Positions 7,493 to 16,264 of a DNA stretch of 33,940 nucleotides are shown in pieces; within the stretch, counting starts at the first letter, position 1; every line of letters begins with the position of its first letter. The DNA comes from Bradyrhizobium sp. Tv2a-2 (GTDB taxonomy: Bacteria > Pseudomonadota > Alphaproteobacteria > Rhizobiales > Xanthobacteraceae). The notes under the pieces are model-generated. The model did not search any database. It had not been told where the DNA came from and saw nothing but the letters and a program-made list of their open reading frames with translations. Position numbers and translations under genes: made by a program. The stretch spans positions 1 through 33,940 of the forward strand of contig NZ_AXAI01000042.1 in NCBI RefSeq assembly GCF_000472425.1. The letters run 5' to 3'.

Positions 7493-8078
7493 CTTGGGAA
7501 GAAGGACATACGGTCTTCGCAAGACGCACATGCGCCTACGCTTGTTCATCCCGTCAGCGCTCGACTCTACGCCGTTTGTCAATCTGCAAGTCGGAACGTC
7601 TCTCTCCCACTCTAGCGAGCACAGTGCATCGCAAGACAATGGACAACCTTACTGTCACAACAGATGCGCTCGGCATTGCCCGCGCCTGATGCTTTGATCT
7701 TGATCAACATTCTCTCAAGCGCGCTGCTTTTCGACTGCGACGCGCGGATGTGGTTTTCCTTGCATGAACTCTTGTTCGGTAGGAATATTGACCATCTTGG
7801 AAAAGCCAAAGCAGGAGGGAAGACCTCCAAATCAAGGTTCATACCAGCCAAGCGTTGTCGTGGCCTCTTAAAGCCGAGCTTCGGCAGGTCCTGCCAACAC
7901 TAGACCGGATCCTCCCTCGCGCAGAAATTCCGGCGTCATCCTGATGCAACGCCGCCGTTTGCAATTTTGGGAAGTGGCATCTGGGTTGTGCTCATGCATC
8001 ATGTGGCGCGGATGATTTCCATCGATGAAGGACTGATTTTCTCTATCGCCCGTTCAAATAGCAAAACTGGAGGGAGAA
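7493..8078. other. Gene-free stretch with a FixK-like box
   Basis: No convincing gene was found here on either strand. Short frames around 7612-7903 have no recognisable motif. The notable content is the perfect FNR/FixK-type palindrome at 7694-7707 and the untranslated region before the monooxygenase, which ends with a GGAGGGAG ribosome-binding site. Confidence 0.45.
7694..7707. promoter_or_regulatory. Perfect Crp/Fnr-family (FixK/FNR) box
   Basis: TTGATCTTGATCAA matches TTGAT-N4-ATCAA without mismatch. The nearest sound genes are the monooxygenase 371 nt to the right and the IS110 remnant 281 nt to the left, so its target is unclear. It may be left over from a lost gene or drive an unrecognised transcript. 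Confidence 0.55.
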
Positions 8079-9692
8079 ATGCCGGTAACTCAAGACTTTG
8101 ACGCTGTCGTCATCGGTGCAGGCTTTTCCGGTTTGCATATGCTGAAGTCGCTGAGGGACAAATTGGGGTTGAAGGCGCGGGTCTATGAAGCCGGCGAAAC
8201 CGTAGGCGGTACCTGGTACTGGAATCGCTACCCCGGCGCGCGTTGCGATTCTGACGCCTACATTTATTGCTTCACCTGGGACAAGCAGCTCCTGCAAGAT
8301 TGGGAGTGGTCCGAGCGCTATCCCGAGCAGCCCGAAATCCTCAATTATTTGGAGCATGTTGCCAAACGTCACGACCTGAAACGCGACATTCAATTCGATA
8401 CCACCGTGACAAGCGCCGAATTCGACGAGGCAACCAACCGGTGGACGGTGCATACCGACACCGGGGAAACGGTAACGGCGCGTTATCTCATCCCGGCGGT
8501 TGGCACCTTGTCGACGACGAACATGCCTCAGTTCAAGGGCTTGGAAAAATTCAAGGGCAAGTGGTACCACACCAGTCGCTTCCCTCACACTGGCGTTGAC
8601 TTCACTAATAAGCGCGTGGGCGTGGTAGGCACCGGCGCCACGGCGGTGCAGGCCATTCCCGAAATTGCGCAGCAGGCCAAGCAACTCGTCGTGTTCCAGC
8701 GCACCGCGAACTATTGCGTGCCGGCGCGCAACGGCAAGGTGGACCCGGAATTGGCCAAGGCCCGAAAGGCGGACCATGAGGGCATCGCCAAACGAATCCG
8801 GGAATCGTTCTTCGGCCAGGAGCATTACTTCATTCCGAAGTCGGTGCTCGAGGCAACTCCCGCGGAGCGCGAACGGGAATTCGACAGGATGTGGGACGCG
8901 GGCGGATTCGCCTTCTGGTTGGCCAACTATCAGGACATGTTTTTCTCGCAGGAGGCCAATGACATCTGCGCCGACTACATCAAGCGCAAGATCCGCAAGA
9001 CTGTGAAAGACCCGGTCGTCGCCGAAAAGCTGATACCCAAGGGCTACGCCTACGGCACCAAACGTCAGCCGCTGGACACCAACTACTACGAGACCTTCAA
9101 CAAGGACAACGTGGTTCTGGTCGATGCAAAAGCCGACGGAGCGATTGAAGAGATCACCGAAGCGGGCATCCGTGCAGGCGGCAAGGAATATGCCCTCGAT
9201 ATCATCGTTTTTGCGACGGGTTTCGATGCGATGACCGGCCCGCTGAAGGCGCTGAACCTGAAAGGCCGTGGCGGACGCACGCTGGATCAGGAGTGGCGGG
9301 ATGGGCCGCACACTTACCTTGGCATTTCAGTCGCCGGCTTTCCTAACCTGTTCACTATCACCGGCCCGCAAAGTCCTTCTGTGTTGTCGAACATGCCGGT
9401 ATCGATTGAGCAGCATGTGGAGTGGATCACCGATTGCATTGAAACCATGCGCAAGACCGGCAAGACCACCATCGAGGCGATGCCTGCGGCGCAGGCCCAA
9501 TGGGGTGCGCACGTCAACGAAATCGTCAACGCGACGCTGATGACCAGCGCCAACTCTTGGTACATGAGCGCCAACATCCCCGGCAAACCGCGGGCCTTCC
9601 TGCCTTATCTCGGGCCGGAAGGCGTCGGCGGCTACAGGAAGAAATGCGACGATGTCGCAGCCAAGGGTTACGAAGGATTCGAATTGGCCTAA
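8079..9692 (+). CDS. Flavin-containing Baeyer-Villiger-type monooxygenase
   Basis: This 537-residue protein is of the cyclohexanone-monooxygenase class. The FAD-binding Rossmann motif GAGFSG is at 13-18, the conserved GTWYWNRYPGARCDSD segment at 45-59, the class signature FKGKWYHTSRFP at 158-169 (consensus FxGxxxHxxxW[PD], with Phe in place of Trp), the NADPH-binding GTGATA at 184-189, and a late ATGFD. Such enzymes use NADPH and O2 to insert oxygen next to a ketone carbonyl, forming an ester or lactone. GGAGGGAG precedes the ATG at good distance. It is followed after 73 nt by a hydrolase gene, likely one operon; a short hairpin (GGGCGG/CCGCCC) lies in that gap. The class is secure; the natural ketone is unknown. 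Confidence 0.9.
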   Translation: MPVTQDFDAVVIGAGFSGLHMLKSLRDKLGLKARVYEAGETVGGTWYWNRYPGARCDSDAYIYCFTWDKQLLQDWEWSERYPEQPEILNYLEHVAKRHDLKRDIQFDTTVTSAEFDEATNRWTVHTDTGETVTARYLIPAVGTLSTTNMPQFKGLEKFKGKWYHTSRFPHTGVDFTNKRVGVVGTGATAVQAIPEIAQQAKQLVVFQRTANYCVPARNGKVDPELAKARKADHEGIAKRIRESFFGQEHYFIPKSVLEATPAEREREFDRMWDAGGFAFWLANYQDMFFSQEANDICADYIKRKIRKTVKDPVVAEKLIPKGYAYGTKRQPLDTNYYETFNKDNVVLVDAKADGAIEEITEAGIRAGGKEYALDIIVFATGFDAMTGPLKALNLKGRGGRTLDQEWRDGPHTYLGISVAGFPNLFTITGPQSPSVLSNMPVSIEQHVEWITDCIETMRKTGKTTIEAMPAAQAQWGAHVNEIVNATLMTSANSWYMSANIPGKPRAFLPYLGPEGVGGYRKKCDDVAAKGYEGFELA

Positions 9693-9765
9693 CCGGTCTT
9701 GGACAACGCATTTAGGGCGGGAAGACATCAACCTTGCCGCCCATTAACGCCGTAGGGAGCAGATA

Positions 9766-10818
9766 ATGATCGAGAACAGCTACTATTCGCAGGATGTGCA
9801 CGGTCCCTACGAGCTTTACGATATCGGCAATCTCGATTTGGAAGAAGGCGGCACGATTCGCGCCTGCAAACTCGCCTACGCAACTTTTGGCAAGCTCAAT
9901 GCTGCGAAAGATAACGCCGTTCTCATTCCCACCTGGTACTCCGGCACAAACAAGATCATCGAGCAGGTGTATCTTGGTCAGGGCCGCGCACTCGATCCGG
10001 ACAAGTATTTCATCATTGTCGTCAACCAGATTGGCAGTGGTCTTTCATCTTCGCCGCACAACACACCGGCACCAGCCGGGATGGGAAATTTTCCCCGTGT
10101 GCGCATAGGGGACGATGTGCGCGCGCAACACAAGCTTCTTACGGAAAAATTCGAATTGAAACGTCTCGCGCTTGTGGTGGGTGGCTCCATGGGCGCCCAG
10201 CAGACCTACGAGTGGGCGGTACGCTACCCCGACATGGTGAAGCGCGCGGCGCCTATCGCCGGCACCGCCAAGAACACTATCCACGATTCCCTTTTCACGG
10301 AAACGCTGGTCGATGCCATCACGTCCGACCCGGGCTTTAACAACGGCTTTTACGCGTCGTCGGCCGACGTGAGGGAAGGCCTGCTGCGCCACGCGAAAAT
10401 GTGGGCCGTTATGGGTTGGAGCACGGAATTTTTTCAGCAAGACCGGCACAAGGCGCTGGGCTTCTCGTCAATGGACGATTTCATCATCAATTTCATGAAC
10501 GGCTATTTCAGCGTCATGGACCCCAACGATCTGCTTTGCATGGCATGGAAATGGCAACGCGGCGACGTCAGCCGCCACACCGGGGGCGACTTGCGGGCCG
10601 CGTTGAGCCGTATCAAGGCCAAGACCTTTGTCATGCCGATGTCCTCAGATATGTTCTTCCCGCCGTCCGATTGTCAGGCCGAATGGCGGCTAATTCCCGA
10701 TGCCGAATTCCGGCCTATTCAAACCGTCGATGGCCACCTTGCGCTTTTCGGTGCCGATCCCAATGCGATCCGCCAACTTGACAAGCATTTGAGCGAATTG
10801 CTCGGGTCGCAGGTCTAA
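9766..10818 (+). CDS. Alpha/beta hydrolase, homoserine acetyltransferase (MetX)-like
   Basis: This 350-residue protein has the MetX-like alpha/beta fold. The nucleophile elbow is GGSMGAQQ with Ser141, the acid is probably Asp295 (MSSDMFFPP) and the base His324 (VDGHLALFG). True MetX enzymes usually have GGSMGG and a different active-site surround, so I favour an ester hydrolase or acyltransferase relative over a methionine biosynthesis enzyme. Its place right after the Baeyer-Villiger monooxygenase suggests that it cleaves the ester or lactone made there. GGGAGCAG is the ribosome-binding site, 7-11 nt before the ATG. Confidence 0.8.
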   Translation: MIENSYYSQDVHGPYELYDIGNLDLEEGGTIRACKLAYATFGKLNAAKDNAVLIPTWYSGTNKIIEQVYLGQGRALDPDKYFIIVVNQIGSGLSSSPHNTPAPAGMGNFPRVRIGDDVRAQHKLLTEKFELKRLALVVGGSMGAQQTYEWAVRYPDMVKRAAPIAGTAKNTIHDSLFTETLVDAITSDPGFNNGFYASSADVREGLLRHAKMWAVMGWSTEFFQQDRHKALGFSSMDDFIINFMNGYFSVMDPNDLLCMAWKWQRGDVSRHTGGDLRAALSRIKAKTFVMPMSSDMFFPPSDCQAEWRLIPDAEFRPIQTVDGHLALFGADPNAIRQLDKHLSELLGSQV

Positions 10819-11227
10819 GCTCGCGATCAACGACCGGAGGCCAACCATAGAATCGTTGATGAGCACCCGGCTTAGTAAGGTTCACCGAGCCTTGGTCCAG
10901 GCGCGGTAGTACGTGTGATCCACGATAGTCGAAGTCGCTAATTTTGTAGATTTCGTCGTCGAATCGCACCAAATTCCCGAGCAAACCCACTAGTGGATCG
11001 CTAGGATCAGCCACCTCGATATTTACGCTCTGATGCCACGGACGACCATTAAAGTAGCCGCCGATCAGAGGCGGCGCGATTTCGTCAAGCTTTTTGGCGG
11101 CGCAGTCGCTGCATAGCCGCTCGCGGTCGGCGTGATACCCGCTGATTGGTTTCCTTTGCGGCCGAAGGCCGAAGTCTATTCGGAACGAATCGATTGTTCC
11201 GATGTTGCGTTACCCAGGTTTTCGCTC
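10819..11227. other. Stretch without a clear intact gene
   Basis: This gap after the hydrolase gene holds only the minus-strand remnant listed at 10850-11200 and the untranslated lead of the transglycosylase gene. No terminator with a T-run is visible after the hydrolase gene. Confidence 0.4.
10850..11200 (-). pseudogene. Possible remnant of an unknown protein gene
   Basis: A minus-strand frame reads through this whole stretch with protein-like composition, including RLCSDCAAKKLDEIAPPLIG, VADPSDPLVGLLGNLVRFDD and YKISDFDYRGSHVLPRLDQG. It has no in-frame ATG (only an internal GTG at 11014), and at its 3' end it runs into the hydrolase gene on the other strand. I do not recognise the family. 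It may be a truncated gene, or an intact one with an unusual start. Confidence 0.3.
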
Positions 11228-12025
11228 ATGAGAGTTGAGCTCCTACTGAGACTGCTCCTGGTCGCGACGGTGGTGAGCTCGTGGCCCGTACTTGCATCGG
11301 ACGTCCGAGAGGATTCGAAGCCGGTGCAACAACAGGTCTCTCATGAGAACGGCCAGCCGGAAGAAAATCACGACACGAAACAAACCAAGGAGCCGGCCGC
11401 TCCGTTGACAACATCAGGCCTTTGCGATGCGCTCGGCGCGGCGGCAACGGCCAATGAGCTTCCGGTCGATTTCTTCACCCGCCTGATCTGGCAAGAAAGT
11501 CGCTTTAAGCCGGACGTGATCAGCCGGAAAGGCGCGCAAGGCATAGCTCAATTCATGCCGACCACCGCGAGAGAAAGCGGTCTCGAAAATCCCTTCAATC
11601 CGCTCGATGCAATCACCAAGTCCGGCCAGTTGTTGCGTGATCTGCGCCGTGAATTTGGAAATTTCGGCCTTGCGGCAGCCGCGTACAATGCTGGACCTGG
11701 CCGCGTTCACGATTGGCTTAGTGGCCATCGTCAGCTTCCGCAGGAAACGCGAGCGTATGTGCGGATTGTGACCGGTCGTTCTGTTGAAGAATGGGCAGCC
11801 GGTACCCAAACCAACCTGGTTGAGACGCCCTCCCTCGAAGTTGTCCCCTGCGATTTGCCAGCCATCGCTTTGGTTCCGCGCCCCGAAGCATCCCAGCCGA
11901 AACCTAAAACCATCCGTGTTGGCAGCAGCCGTCAAAAGGAGCGGCTGCTCGGGACTAATCCCGTCATCGATCGTGAGGACGCCAAAGCACGTAGGATGAT
12001 ATCGTCGATCTGCCGAGGTTGCTGA
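11228..12025 (+). CDS. Lytic transglycosylase (SLT domain)
   Basis: The protein has about 265 residues from MRVELLLRLLLVATVVSSWP, a signal peptide ending VLASD; the frame is open further upstream but the signal fixes the start. After a polar, Gln/Lys-rich linker comes a goose-lysozyme-like SLT domain: IWQESRFKPDVISRKGAQG with the catalytic Glu in QESRF, then GIAQFMPTTA, and AAAYNAGPGRVHDWL. Such enzymes cleave peptidoglycan glycan strands in the periplasm, often for assembly of envelope machines, but no secretion or conjugation genes are adjacent here. The tail after residue 190 is basic and unrelated to the fold. The ribosome-binding site is weak. Confidence 0.85.
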   Translation: MRVELLLRLLLVATVVSSWPVLASDVREDSKPVQQQVSHENGQPEENHDTKQTKEPAAPLTTSGLCDALGAAATANELPVDFFTRLIWQESRFKPDVISRKGAQGIAQFMPTTARESGLENPFNPLDAITKSGQLLRDLRREFGNFGLAAAAYNAGPGRVHDWLSGHRQLPQETRAYVRIVTGRSVEEWAAGTQTNLVETPSLEVVPCDLPAIALVPRPEASQPKPKTIRVGSSRQKERLLGTNPVIDREDAKARRMISSICRGC

Positions 12026-12131
12026 TCGGGATGAACTCACTGCCACTGCCAGCTTCCCCGCCCGCCTCCTCAACAGTGTCTGGGCGATTGGCATCGCCAC
12101 TCCAGACCTGCTGCCCGCCCAGCCGACGGTG

Positions 12132-12266
12132 ATTGCTGCGATGCATGAGTCCGTTCATGGCCCCCACCGACGAATTCCGGCAATCATCCGAATGTCGGCT
12201 TTCAGGGGGTAGAGCGGAAATGCCGGTAAGGCGGCTCAACCGACGCTGATGACCCAAACCGGACCT
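12132..12266 (+). repeat. Dispersed intergenic repeat, copy G
   Basis: A long copy, very similar over its full length to copy I (25761-25895), including the leading GCATGAGTC block, AATGTCGGCTTTCA, GGGGTAGAGCGGAAATGCCG and GGCGGCTCAACCGACGCTG. It ends four bases before the radC remnant. Confidence 0.8.
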
Positions 12267-12270
12267 CAAG

Positions 12271-12447
12271 GCCTCGATAATCCTCGTGCACAATCACCCC
12301 TCCGGCGATCCCTCGCCCTCGCAGGCCGACATCCAGATGACGAAGGCGATCATCGACATCGCCAAGCCGCTGGGGATTGCCGTGCATGATCACATCATTG
12401 TCGGCAAGAACGGGCATGCGAGCCTGAAGGGGGTGCGGCTGATCTAG
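12271..12447 (+). pseudogene. radC: radC 3' remnant (JAMM/MPN+ domain)
   Basis: A 58-codon frame without a start codon encodes the C-terminal part of RadC: ILVHNHPSGDPSPSQADIQM carries the JAMM metal-binding pattern (HxH, then S and D), followed by HDHIIVGKNGHASLKGVRLI and a stop. The N-terminal two thirds are missing; homology begins directly at the edge of repeat copy G. The protein cannot be made from this fragment. Confidence 0.85.
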
Positions 12448-12541
12448 GGCACCAAATCAGATGACAAGAACGGCATGAGCGACTGGCTGCACAAATGTGC
12501 CGCATGCCCCGATGCGCATGCCCTTCATCCTTGCCGAGCTC

Positions 12542-13459
12542 TCACGGACGGACGCGGATGATCGTTTTCCCGGCACGCCGCTCGATTGAGTTAAAGGTGG
12601 CGACGGCATCATCCAGGCTCGAGACCTTGCCGATATTCGTCCGCAGTCGACCATCCCGGATGCGCTGAACTATCTCAGAAAGCTGGGCTCGATCAGCCTC
12701 GACGACGAAGTCAACCGTCAGGCCATCTGCAGGTCGAATATCCGTTGGTCCGACAACCGTCACAAGCGTTCCTCCGGCCCGGACCAGCGTTGCGGACCGC
12801 TTCTAGACATCGCCGCCGATGACATCGAACACCAGATCGACACCGCCGACGTCTTCCAGGGTGTCAGTCCCGAGGTCGACGAATTCATTTGCACCGAAGT
12901 CGAGCGCCTTCTGGCGGTCAACGGCGCGTCCGGTGCCGATGACGTAAGCTCCGGCCTCTCGCGCGAGTTGCGATACCATCGATCCCACTGCGCCTGCCGC
13001 GCCGTGCGCTAGGACGCTCTGTCCAGCCTGGAGTCGGCCGTGCTGAAACAGTCCCTGCCATGCGGTCAGGCCAGAGATCGGCAAGCTTGCGCCAACCGTG
13101 AAGTCGACGTCGCCCGGCAGTGGCGCAAGATTGCGTGCCTCGATCGCCACATACTCCGCCAGGGCGCCGTCGCGATACCAGTCCGCGAGGCCGAACACCC
13201 GCTGTCCCACCGACAGTCCCGTCGTGCCATAGCCGAGGGCGGTGACCACTCCGGCCAGCTCGTGGCCGGGGATAGACGGTGTTCGATCACGGTCGAGGCG
13301 ATCGGCCCAGGTCGAGGGCCAGTCCAGTTCGGTGTTGACAAATCCCGCCGCATGAACCTGAACGACGACGTCGTTTATCGCCGGCTGCGGCTGGGGTCGA
13401 TCCGTCAGATTCATCCTGGCCGTTCCTGCAGCCTGGTCCGTCACTGCGATCGCCTTCAT
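12542..13459 (-). pseudogene. Zinc-free alcohol dehydrogenase / quinone oxidoreductase, interrupted by an amber codon
   Basis: The start MKAIAVTDQAAG at 13459 opens a medium-chain dehydrogenase/reductase gene of about 305 codons. It contains GHELAGVVTALG, the cofactor-domain motif LAHGAAGAVGSMVSQLAREA, and the ending SSLDDAVATFNSIERRAGKT. The typical catalytic zinc ligands are absent, so it resembles NADPH:quinone reductases. After VFDVIGGDV a single TAG (12801-12803 on the minus strand) interrupts the frame; reading through gives KRSATLVRAGGTLVTVVG, the expected continuation, with no shift of frame. A CAG-to-TAG change would explain it. Without suppression only the first 218 residues are made, lacking the end of the fold. 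Confidence 0.8.
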
Positions 13460-13642
13460 GGGAATTGTCTCCTCAAACATTTTTCCGGTTCAGCGTAAAT
13501 TGCAGGCGTGGAGGTCTTCTCGATCTCTCACGCAATTTGCTGTCGGTTCGTCGCCTTCCGCGACGACCTTGATGTCGAATTGCTGTGTGATGCCACTTGC
13601 GGTCCTTGGAGCCACCGCAGTGAATCCGGGATTTTCGTGGTC

Positions 13643-14113
13643 TTAGCCGCGTGACAGTGGCGGGCGCTTCATAGTCAAGAGCTCCGTCACATCATGAAGA
13701 TCATCAGCCGATGAGATCGCGACTGTCAGCCACTTGCCGTCAATGTATGTTTTGGCGTCATCGTAGAGCTTGACCAATTGCGGACGCCAGGCATAGCGCC
13801 GCTCCTCAAACTTCTCTCGTTCTGCTCTCCCCATGACCACGACGGCCGAAAACAGCCAGTATTCCGGCACCAAGGTGCAGAACGCCTTGGTTTTCTTGTA
13901 GCGCAAGGACCAACCGCGGTTCTTGCCACCGTAGAGCCAGTCCGGCGCGAAAACTCTGGGGTAGAGTTCGTCGATCCAGTTTCGCAGTTCGGCCCAATGC
14001 TCGAACGCCTCTGGTCCGATCCATTTGCGGACGGCACTGTCATCGGGCGGTGCTGATTTGTCGGTGATCCTGTCGCCGATTTGTGGAATCGTACCGGTAG
14101 GTAAAATCATCAT
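13643..14113 (-). CDS. DUF3788 family protein
   Basis: This 156-residue soluble protein has the pattern known from DUF3788: GWSLRYKKTKAFCTLVPEYW, then FSAVVVMGRAEREKFEER, and a helical end with WLTVAISSADDLHDVTELL. The family has no assigned activity; members fold somewhat like small ligand-binding (YdhG/DUF1801-type) proteins, which is only a resemblance. It is the fourth gene of the minus-strand redox cluster, 62 nt after the azoreductase gene. GAGGTC before the start is a weak ribosome-binding site. Confidence 0.7.
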   Translation of the reverse strand: MMILPTGTIPQIGDRITDKSAPPDDSAVRKWIGPEAFEHWAELRNWIDELYPRVFAPDWLYGGKNRGWSLRYKKTKAFCTLVPEYWLFSAVVVMGRAEREKFEERRYAWRPQLVKLYDDAKTYIDGKWLTVAISSADDLHDVTELLTMKRPPLSRG

Positions 14114-14175
14114 AAGACCTCGTGTTGATAGTCCGGCGAAGGCCGGATGGTTATGATGCTGGCGTCGCCAAGAGC

Positions 14176-14895
14176 TTACGGCGCGCCCTCAGAATGCTCC
14201 TGGCGATGCTCTCCAGAGCAGGGGGCATCGCGATACAGTCTATTGGTGCTCGCGCGCACCGCAGGCCAACCGCCGACATCTCGAAGCTCTCGCACGACCG
14301 TCAGATCGATCGCCGCCAGGGCCTTCTCCCTCGCCAATTCGGCGTTGTCTCGATCGAGGAACGCAGTGGCCTGTAGGGGCAGAAATTGCTGGGTCATTAG
14401 CCCAATGGAGCTAAGCACGAGCGACAGATACGGCGTGAGAAAGTCCGGCTGGTTGGCTCGGTCGCCGGAAAAGACGCCGCCAGAGGCGACGCCGATGAAT
14501 ACCGGACGATCGTTGAGCATTCCCACCTTCCCCATCGGCGTCGACTTCATCGTGCGACCGACGCGCAGGATCTGGTCGATCCACGCCTTGAGCACCGAGG
14601 GGATGGTGAAATTGTACATCGACGTCCCGATGACGATTGCATCGGCGGCCTCGACTTCCTGAATCAGCGCCTCGGAAAGATCCAGAGCGCCCTTCGGCGG
14701 GGCCGCCAAGGTGGCCAGCGACGACAGCGCGACCGCGTAGTCAGCCACGGCGTGGGGCAAGGGTTCAGTCCCCAAATCGCGCCGGGTGACGCTCGCCCCA
14801 GGCGCAACCTCGAGAAGCTTTTCGACGATCGCCGCCGAAAGCCGCCGGCTATGCGATTCCCGACGCGGACTGCAATCAATATGGAGGATATTCAT
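14176..14895 (-). CDS. azoR: FMN-dependent NADH-azoreductase (AzoR-type)
   Basis: This flavodoxin-like protein opens MNILHIDCSPRRESHSRRLS, where the SPR...S...L segment is the FMN phosphate loop. It continues with AIVIGTSMYNFTIPSVLKAW, the FMN-contacting segment of AzoR, and GVASGGVFSG. AzoR enzymes reduce quinones and azo compounds with two electrons, protecting from thiol stress. Family members are about 200 residues long; this one has 239, with a poorly conserved polar tail (RLYRDAPCSGEHRQ) that may be frame run-on. GGAGG lies near the start region. It is 45 nt after the AhpD-like gene, likely the same transcript. Confidence 0.9.
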   Translation of the reverse strand: MNILHIDCSPRRESHSRRLSAAIVEKLLEVAPGASVTRRDLGTEPLPHAVADYAVALSSLATLAAPPKGALDLSEALIQEVEAADAIVIGTSMYNFTIPSVLKAWIDQILRVGRTMKSTPMGKVGMLNDRPVFIGVASGGVFSGDRANQPDFLTPYLSLVLSSIGLMTQQFLPLQATAFLDRDNAELAREKALAAIDLTVVRELRDVGGWPAVRASTNRLYRDAPCSGEHRQEHSEGAP

Positions 14896-14940
14896 GTGAT
14901 CGATCCCAATGGCTTCATGAGGTTGCGACAGGGACAGAGC

Positions 14941-15489
14941 TCAGATCGAGCCAGCCGGTGCAACGACGGGAAAATCCTTGTCGTGATCGAACACGTTGTT
15001 GAAGAAGTTTGTCAGGGAGTACATCGCCACCAGTGCGATGATCTCAATGATGTTCGCGTCGGTGTATCCAGCATCGCGAACGGCTTTCAGATCGGCGTCG
15101 CTGACCTGCCCGCGGGTCTCGATGACTTTGCGCGCAAACTGGACGGCCGCGTTCCGTTTCGGATCGCTGGCTTGGCCCTTCCGTGCGAGAATGATGTCAT
15201 CGGCTGGCAGCTTGGCCAGATGTTCGGCTGTGAAGCTGTGCACCGTCAGGCAATAGTTGCAACCGTTCACTTCCGAAACCGCGAGGCCGATGCTGTCGCG
15301 TGTCTTCACGTCGAGCGCCTTGCTCAGGGAGCCGAGTAGGGTGGCCCACGCGTTGAACGCTATCGGGCTCTGCGCGAAGGCCGCCATCATGTTGGGGGTG
15401 AACCCGATGTTCTCCGTGAACGTATCGAGAGTCGGTTTCGACTCGGCCGGCACCTGTTCCGGCTTCAAGGCAGCAGTTCTTGGCATCAT
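14941..15489 (-). CDS. Carboxymuconolactone decarboxylase family protein (AhpD-like)
   Basis: About 182 residues from MPRTAALKPEQVPAESKP; ATG codons at 15489 and 15498 are both possible, and the frame upstream overlaps the nitroreductase gene without family features. The all-helical AhpD fold shows in SIGLAVSEVNGCNYCLTVHS, whose CxxC followed by His is the peroxidase-type thiol site, and in the second half NIIEIIALVAMYSLTNFFNN. Such proteins reduce peroxides or feed electrons to peroxiredoxins. It lies between nitroreductase and azoreductase genes, in keeping with a redox-stress role. Confidence 0.88.
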   Translation of the reverse strand: MMPRTAALKPEQVPAESKPTLDTFTENIGFTPNMMAAFAQSPIAFNAWATLLGSLSKALDVKTRDSIGLAVSEVNGCNYCLTVHSFTAEHLAKLPADDIILARKGQASDPKRNAAVQFARKVIETRGQVSDADLKAVRDAGYTDANIIEIIALVAMYSLTNFFNNVFDHDKDFPVVAPAGSI

Positions 15490-15520
15490 AGTCTCCATAA
15501 GTGATTGAGTTGCTCGAGAA

Positions 15521-16264
15521 TCATGCGAAGTCCAAGACATCGGCCACCGGCATGCGCGGCTTCTGCGGCCAGTTGCCAACTCGCTCCGGCCCTACGGTCA
15601 ACAGCATGACCGGGACTTCATCTTCGCCGAGGCCGAACTCACGGTGCACCGCCTCTGCGTCGAAACCGATCATCGGCGTCGAACCCAGGCCCAGCGAGCG
15701 AGCCGCATAGATGATCGCCGCGGAGCCGAAGGTCGCGGAGCGCACAGCCTCGTCGCGCTGCCGCTGGGGCTGATCGTCATACAGCCCGCGAGCGGGGATT
15801 TCCCATTCCGGCACCACGTGCGCCGGCATGATGCCGGCTTCCACCACCGGCGCCAGGCGCTCGGGGACGGTACTGGCATCGGCCAGTTGGCCGATGATGA
15901 CGAAGGTAACGGCGGCGTCGGTGATCGCGGGTTGATTCCAGGCGATCGGACGCAACCGAGCCTTGGCCTCAGGCGTGCGCACGGCGATGAAACGCCAGTT
16001 CTGCAGATGGAAGGATGTCGGCGCGGAAGTGCCGATCCGCACCAGCTCGCGGATCTGATCGTCGCTCAGGGTGGCGCTGGGGTCGTAGTACTTGGCAGCA
16101 CTACGGCTCAGGATAGTTTCGATGACGGCGTTTGTCGGTGTCGGTCGCGTGGGCGAATGGGAAGGTTGGGGCGCGAGAGTGTTTCCGCTCTTCTCGGCCT
16201 GCGCGTAGATTTCCGCGGCTACGCCCGTTGCGGGTTCGGCGGCGGCGGTGCTGATGCAGTTCAT
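15521..16264 (-). CDS. Nitroreductase family protein with an odd N-terminus
   Basis: This 247-residue protein has a nitroreductase domain from about residue 45 (VIETILSRSAAKYYDP, then IGTSAPTSFHLQNWRFIAV for FMN binding, and SLGLGSTPMIGFDAEAVHRE). It would reduce nitro groups, quinones or flavins with NAD(P)H. The first 24 residues, PATGVAAEIYAQAEKSG, look instead like the start of an AhpD/carboxymuconolactone decarboxylase-type protein, so the gene appears chimeric. It is the first gene after the AraC regulator and 31 nt before the AhpD-like gene. GGAG precedes the start. Confidence 0.85.
   Translation of the reverse strand: MNCISTAAAEPATGVAAEIYAQAEKSGNTLAPQPSHSPTRPTPTNAVIETILSRSAAKYYDPSATLSDDQIRELVRIGTSAPTSFHLQNWRFIAVRTPEAKARLRPIAWNQPAITDAAVTFVIIGQLADASTVPERLAPVVEAGIMPAHVVPEWEIPARGLYDDQPQRQRDEAVRSATFGSAAIIYAARSLGLGSTPMIGFDAEAVHREFGLGEDEVPVMLLTVGPERVGNWPQKPRMPVADVLDFA

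Noticed and set aside
7973..7995. Possible sigma-54 promoter before the monooxygenase (TGGCAT...TTGTG)
   Set aside because: The -12 element has GT instead of the invariant GC at the required spacing, and no activator gene is adjacent.
8043..9311. A 422-codon open frame on the minus strand
   Set aside because: It lies fully antisense to the monooxygenase gene, whose motifs are unmistakable; its own translation has no family features and reflects GC-rich codon bias.
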